A DNA stretch of 64,000 nt from Enoplolaimus lenunculus (Eukaryota; Nematoda; Enoplea; Enoplida; Thoracostomopsidae), in contig JASANG010000110.1 in the NCBI GenBank assembly GCA_030248215.1, positions 62,001-126,000 on the forward strand, read 5' to 3'. The notes below the pieces were generated by a model. It was given only the letters and a program-made list of their open reading frames with translations. It had not been told where the DNA came from and did not search any database. Shown one piece after another: positions 61,222 to 64,000 of the stretch. Within the stretch, counting starts at the first letter, position 1. Each line of letters opens with the position of its first letter. Made by a program: the position numbers and the translations under genes.

Positions 61222-62461
61222 CTGAAAAAATATGCTTCCATTTAAACGATAAACAAACCTAAAAAAGATAAAATACTTTTTAGCAAAATATATTTCACTT
61301 TAACCGAAATTGATGTTTTAAAGCATGATCGAATGGAGCAATGAGCGTTTGAAGAAGGCTACAAGCATATTCACATGACTGCGCCGTTTTAAATGATTTT
61401 GTTAGCGCATTCTCGCATGAATATTTTTATTTCATCTCTCGTATTAGTTTGAAGCTAGAATCCAAAGCTTGAGCACTGGACTCTCGCATGGGCGTAGCCA
61501 ATATTTGGGTTTCGGAAGCCACATCACTAAAATTCGTGCTAGTTATGGTGGCACTATACTAAAACCCAAAGAGCACATTCCTTCAAGTAACCGTCAGATG
61601 AAGTTTTTGGAATATTTCTCCAAACTACTGTGACGGCAAATGGCCTCTTAGTCCTCCCTCTAACAACCACCCTAGTCTCTCGGGTCGGAACGTTTACCGT
61701 TACCACTTATACTTTATACTTATAACAGATTAAGGCCCGATTTTAAGGAAGCTCACACGGCTTGTGGAGAACTTGTACACAAAATAAATTGTTTTTATAT
61801 TCAAGAACTATTGTCTGACTCCAGACATATTTGTCTTGAAATCCCCTAATTATACAACCCAAGATACGTCCAAGACGTAAACTTTAGATTGCGGGAGAGC
61901 CTGAGCTCAATACGAAATATCCTTGAAATTTGATTATTTATATACTCTTTTAAGAATACAAATGGAGTAACTTTTTTACACACATAAAAATCAGAAAATT
62001 AGTCTTGAATATAAGACAACTATTTCTTGAAAGGAAAAAATTTACGCCTTATAATTTGGCAACAGTAATTTCTATTAAATATAAGATATTTATTTTTTGA
62101 CCATTTCAGACACTAATTTCTGAGCTGTTTAAGATTATTAATTGCTGAAATACCAGACATTTAAGTCTTGAAAATTTAAGAAAGTAACAGTCTTGAAATG
62201 TCAAGAGAATTTATTTCGCGTGTACGGGTGAATAAGTGAATATGTACACGAAATAAATAATGGAATCCGCGCATTTTATATATATTGTTTCGCTTAGAAA
62301 GGTCAGTACGTGAGAATGGGTTATAGATATTAATTGAAAATTTTCCACGAATAATGCTACATGTTGTAACTTACCAGTCCGACTTCCACCTGTCCTGCAA
62401 CCAAATTAGTGACCAAACAGCTGATACACATAATTGAGGCGAAAATAACTGCAGATTTCAT
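61057..62461 (-). CDS. Secreted peptide precursor, allatostatin-C-like (or elevenin-like), two exons
   Basis: Exon 1 (62375-62461) starts at ATG in AAAATG context and encodes MKSAVIFASIMCISCLVTNL then VAGQVEVGL: a signal peptide with likely cleavage after VAG. The donor is GTAAGT. Exon 2 (61057-61221), after TTTTTTCAG, adds 54 residues and stops at TAA. The whole is 83 residues, normal for a small neuropeptide precursor. Basic sites RKR (45-47), RR (79-80) and RR (82-83) would release residues 48-78, which contain GGSNCFFAPTSCLHAS. C-x6-C with an aromatic-Phe pair after the first Cys and Ser before the second is the allatostatin-C/somatostatin-like arrangement (CYFNPISC). FAP before a Cys also recalls elevenin. 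The final GRR could direct amidation. The intron is 1153 bp. Function is inferred from layout only. Confidence 0.72.
62375..62461 (-). CDS. Peptide precursor exon 1 (signal peptide)
   Basis: 29 codons, Lys then a 19-residue hydrophobic core and a small-residue cleavage site, followed by a perfect GTAAGT donor in phase 0. Confidence 0.75.
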
Positions 62462-64000
62462 TTTGGCGCTCACAAATATTACCAGTCGAGTTAATAGTAA
62501 TACTTTATTAATAGTTCAGTCTACGGACGAAACCTGAATGTGAACATTTGTATAGTTCGGCCAATGATACTCTAGGCAGTATAACTCTAGTATATGAGCA
62601 TATTCCTAAGCCTATGCCTCAACCTGAGGATGAGCCTATGCCTAAGTCCAGACGTATTAAACCTAATCCTAAGCAACAAATTAGTATTAAGCTTAAGCTT
62701 ACTTTACTGCTGTCGCAGAAAAAAACGGTACGCCCCTCAAAGTAACATTAACCAGTTTTACTATGAACGATATAAGACTAAAATCCTTTTTTGTTTGAAG
62801 TCTAAAAGACACTCGAAATTTAGTATTCTAGCGGTTCGTTTTAAACAAACTTTAAAAATTGTGTCATCAGAGATAACAGGATTTATCGACAGTGATTTTC
62901 TAGGAATAGGGTACAGGCTTAAGCTTGAACTAGCGATTATGTACAATGATGTGGTTTGGCAGAGATCGCGATAAACCATCCGAGTAGGACAGTTATGGAA
63001 ATTGCATTGTATAAAATAGCTTATGGTCAGGAATTTTGCTCCGAACCTCTTTCAACAAACGGCCTTTAGGTAACAGTTTTTTGATACGCAAGCCGATCAT
63101 TTTAGAGTTTCTCGGCTTACGAATGCCTTTTCAAAGATGATGTTTGAAACGTGAAAATGTTTTAAAAGAAACGTTTTGTTTTTGGCACTACTGTAAGGCC
63201 TGGTACGAATTGATATTTATATAATACTGCATGCCATTGTGTTAATCATAATATAATACGGTGACACTCTTAAAATAGAGCCAGAAAAAGAGGTTATTAA
63301 CGTTTGGGTTCAAGTAAATATTTAATACTTCAGCTATTGCTAATGCCAGTTGGACAATTGTAAAAACTTGAGCCAAAACCTGTGAAATGGAATAGATTCG
63401 TAGCTGACAGCTCCCAACTTGTATTTTGGACTGCACGATATAATTGCTGGTCCTGGCTACTGTAGTGACCCGAATAAAAGGGGAAGGCTGATATTGATTT
63501 GGCCTCTCCCGAGGGTACCCACCTTGTTATTCGGTTACGGACTGTTATTTATTTTCATCCCGCCCTTCGCCACCCTTCGTTACTGATATATCCGGTATTG
63601 CAACTATCCGTTGAATTAAACGTTGTTTGTCTTAGCTTGAGCGATAAGGAATGTATATATATTCAAAATTTAAGTACGCTTTAAAGTTTCAAACTCAAAT
63701 TATTTGGTCCTGGAGTCATTTATGCGCTACAATTAGGGATTATTGACATTTATGGACTCTAATTAAGGTTTAGAGACTCGATCCGCTTACGGACTCTTAT
63801 TAGGGATACGGACTCCTATTGATTGGGGCTCAAAATGGGGACACCCCTCTTATTACGCCCAATCTTATTCGGGTCAATACAGTACTATGTTTGAAATATA
63901 TCATAACCCGTCGCCTTAACTAAGGGCTAAGCATACTAAGAAGCCTAAAGCCAGCAGCATATGGTTTAACATGCTAAGGATATATCCGGGTATTTCTTCT
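62462..64000. other. Upstream of the peptide precursor gene
   Basis: Holds a TIR element (62558-62754) about 100 bp upstream of the start codon. Beyond it there is sequence with no recognised gene. Short direct repeats of GGACTCTAATTAGGG type (GGGATTATTGAC, GACTCTTATTAGGGATACGG) lie at about 63.73-63.83 kb. Confidence 0.5.
62558..62754. mobile_element. TIR element carrying TTAGGC-like arrays, near peptide gene start
   Basis: Left end CGGCCAATGATACTCTAGGC, right end ACGCCCCTCAAAGTAACATTA-ACC. The interior has TTCCTAAGCCTATGCCTCAA and CCTAATCCTAAGC. Same family as the 51.5-kb element. Its position could place it in the promoter of the peptide gene. Confidence 0.7.

Overview
The window looks like animal nuclear DNA: AT-rich, short coding exons with GT...AG introns (acceptors mostly TTTTAG or TTTTCAG), long repeat-filled introns, and no bacterial-style gene packing. 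Degenerate arrays of the hexamer TTAGGC (the nematode telomere unit) recur in many places, and the splice acceptors fit a nematode or another ecdysozoan. That taxonomic guess is inference; the species is not identifiable from sequence alone.

The dominant gene is on the minus strand. 32 coding exons (start codon 38779-38777, last in-window exon 385-508) join in frame into 1572 codons of a HEATR5-family protein (HEATR5A/B, yeast Laa1, C. elegans SOAP-1), an AP-1/clathrin-associated trafficking factor. The last quarter of the protein lies beyond base 1. One intron appears to use a GC donor. Intron 12 is about 11.8 kb and intron 4 about 6.2 kb.

Inside HEATR5 intron 4, on the opposite strand, are two exons (32990-33080 and 33247-33451) encoding the C-terminal senescence-domain end of a spartin-like protein; its upstream exons were not found. 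A small plus-strand ORF with one membrane segment (31503-31760) lies in the same intron.

Upstream of HEATR5, also on the minus strand, are two exons of a WASHC3 (CCDC53)-like WASH-complex subunit (48013-48075 and 44000-44164), with no convincing downstream exons. Further upstream is a complete two-exon gene for an 83-residue secreted precursor (62375-62461 and 61057-61221). It has a signal peptide, dibasic sites and a C-x6-C loop, and resembles an allatostatin-C-type (or elevenin-like) neuropeptide.

The rest is repeat sequence. Terminal-inverted-repeat elements carry TTAGGC-like arrays as their internal sequence (18.3, 32.2, 51.5, 51.8, 52.2, 56.1, 57.8 and 62.6 kb). There is a fold-back element (49.5-50.8 kb), a 192-bp perfect inverted repeat (35.1/36.1 kb), a TIR element containing a tandem array of tRNA-like units (46.7-47.9 kb), a tRNA-like tandem duplication (15.9-16.4 kb), paired elements carrying a repeated GGCAACCGTCTA motif (51 and 58.6-59 kb), and decayed transposon coding fragments. 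HEATR5, WASHC3 and spartin all act in endosome/Golgi membrane traffic, so this may be a cluster of related function, but three genes are too few to exclude chance.
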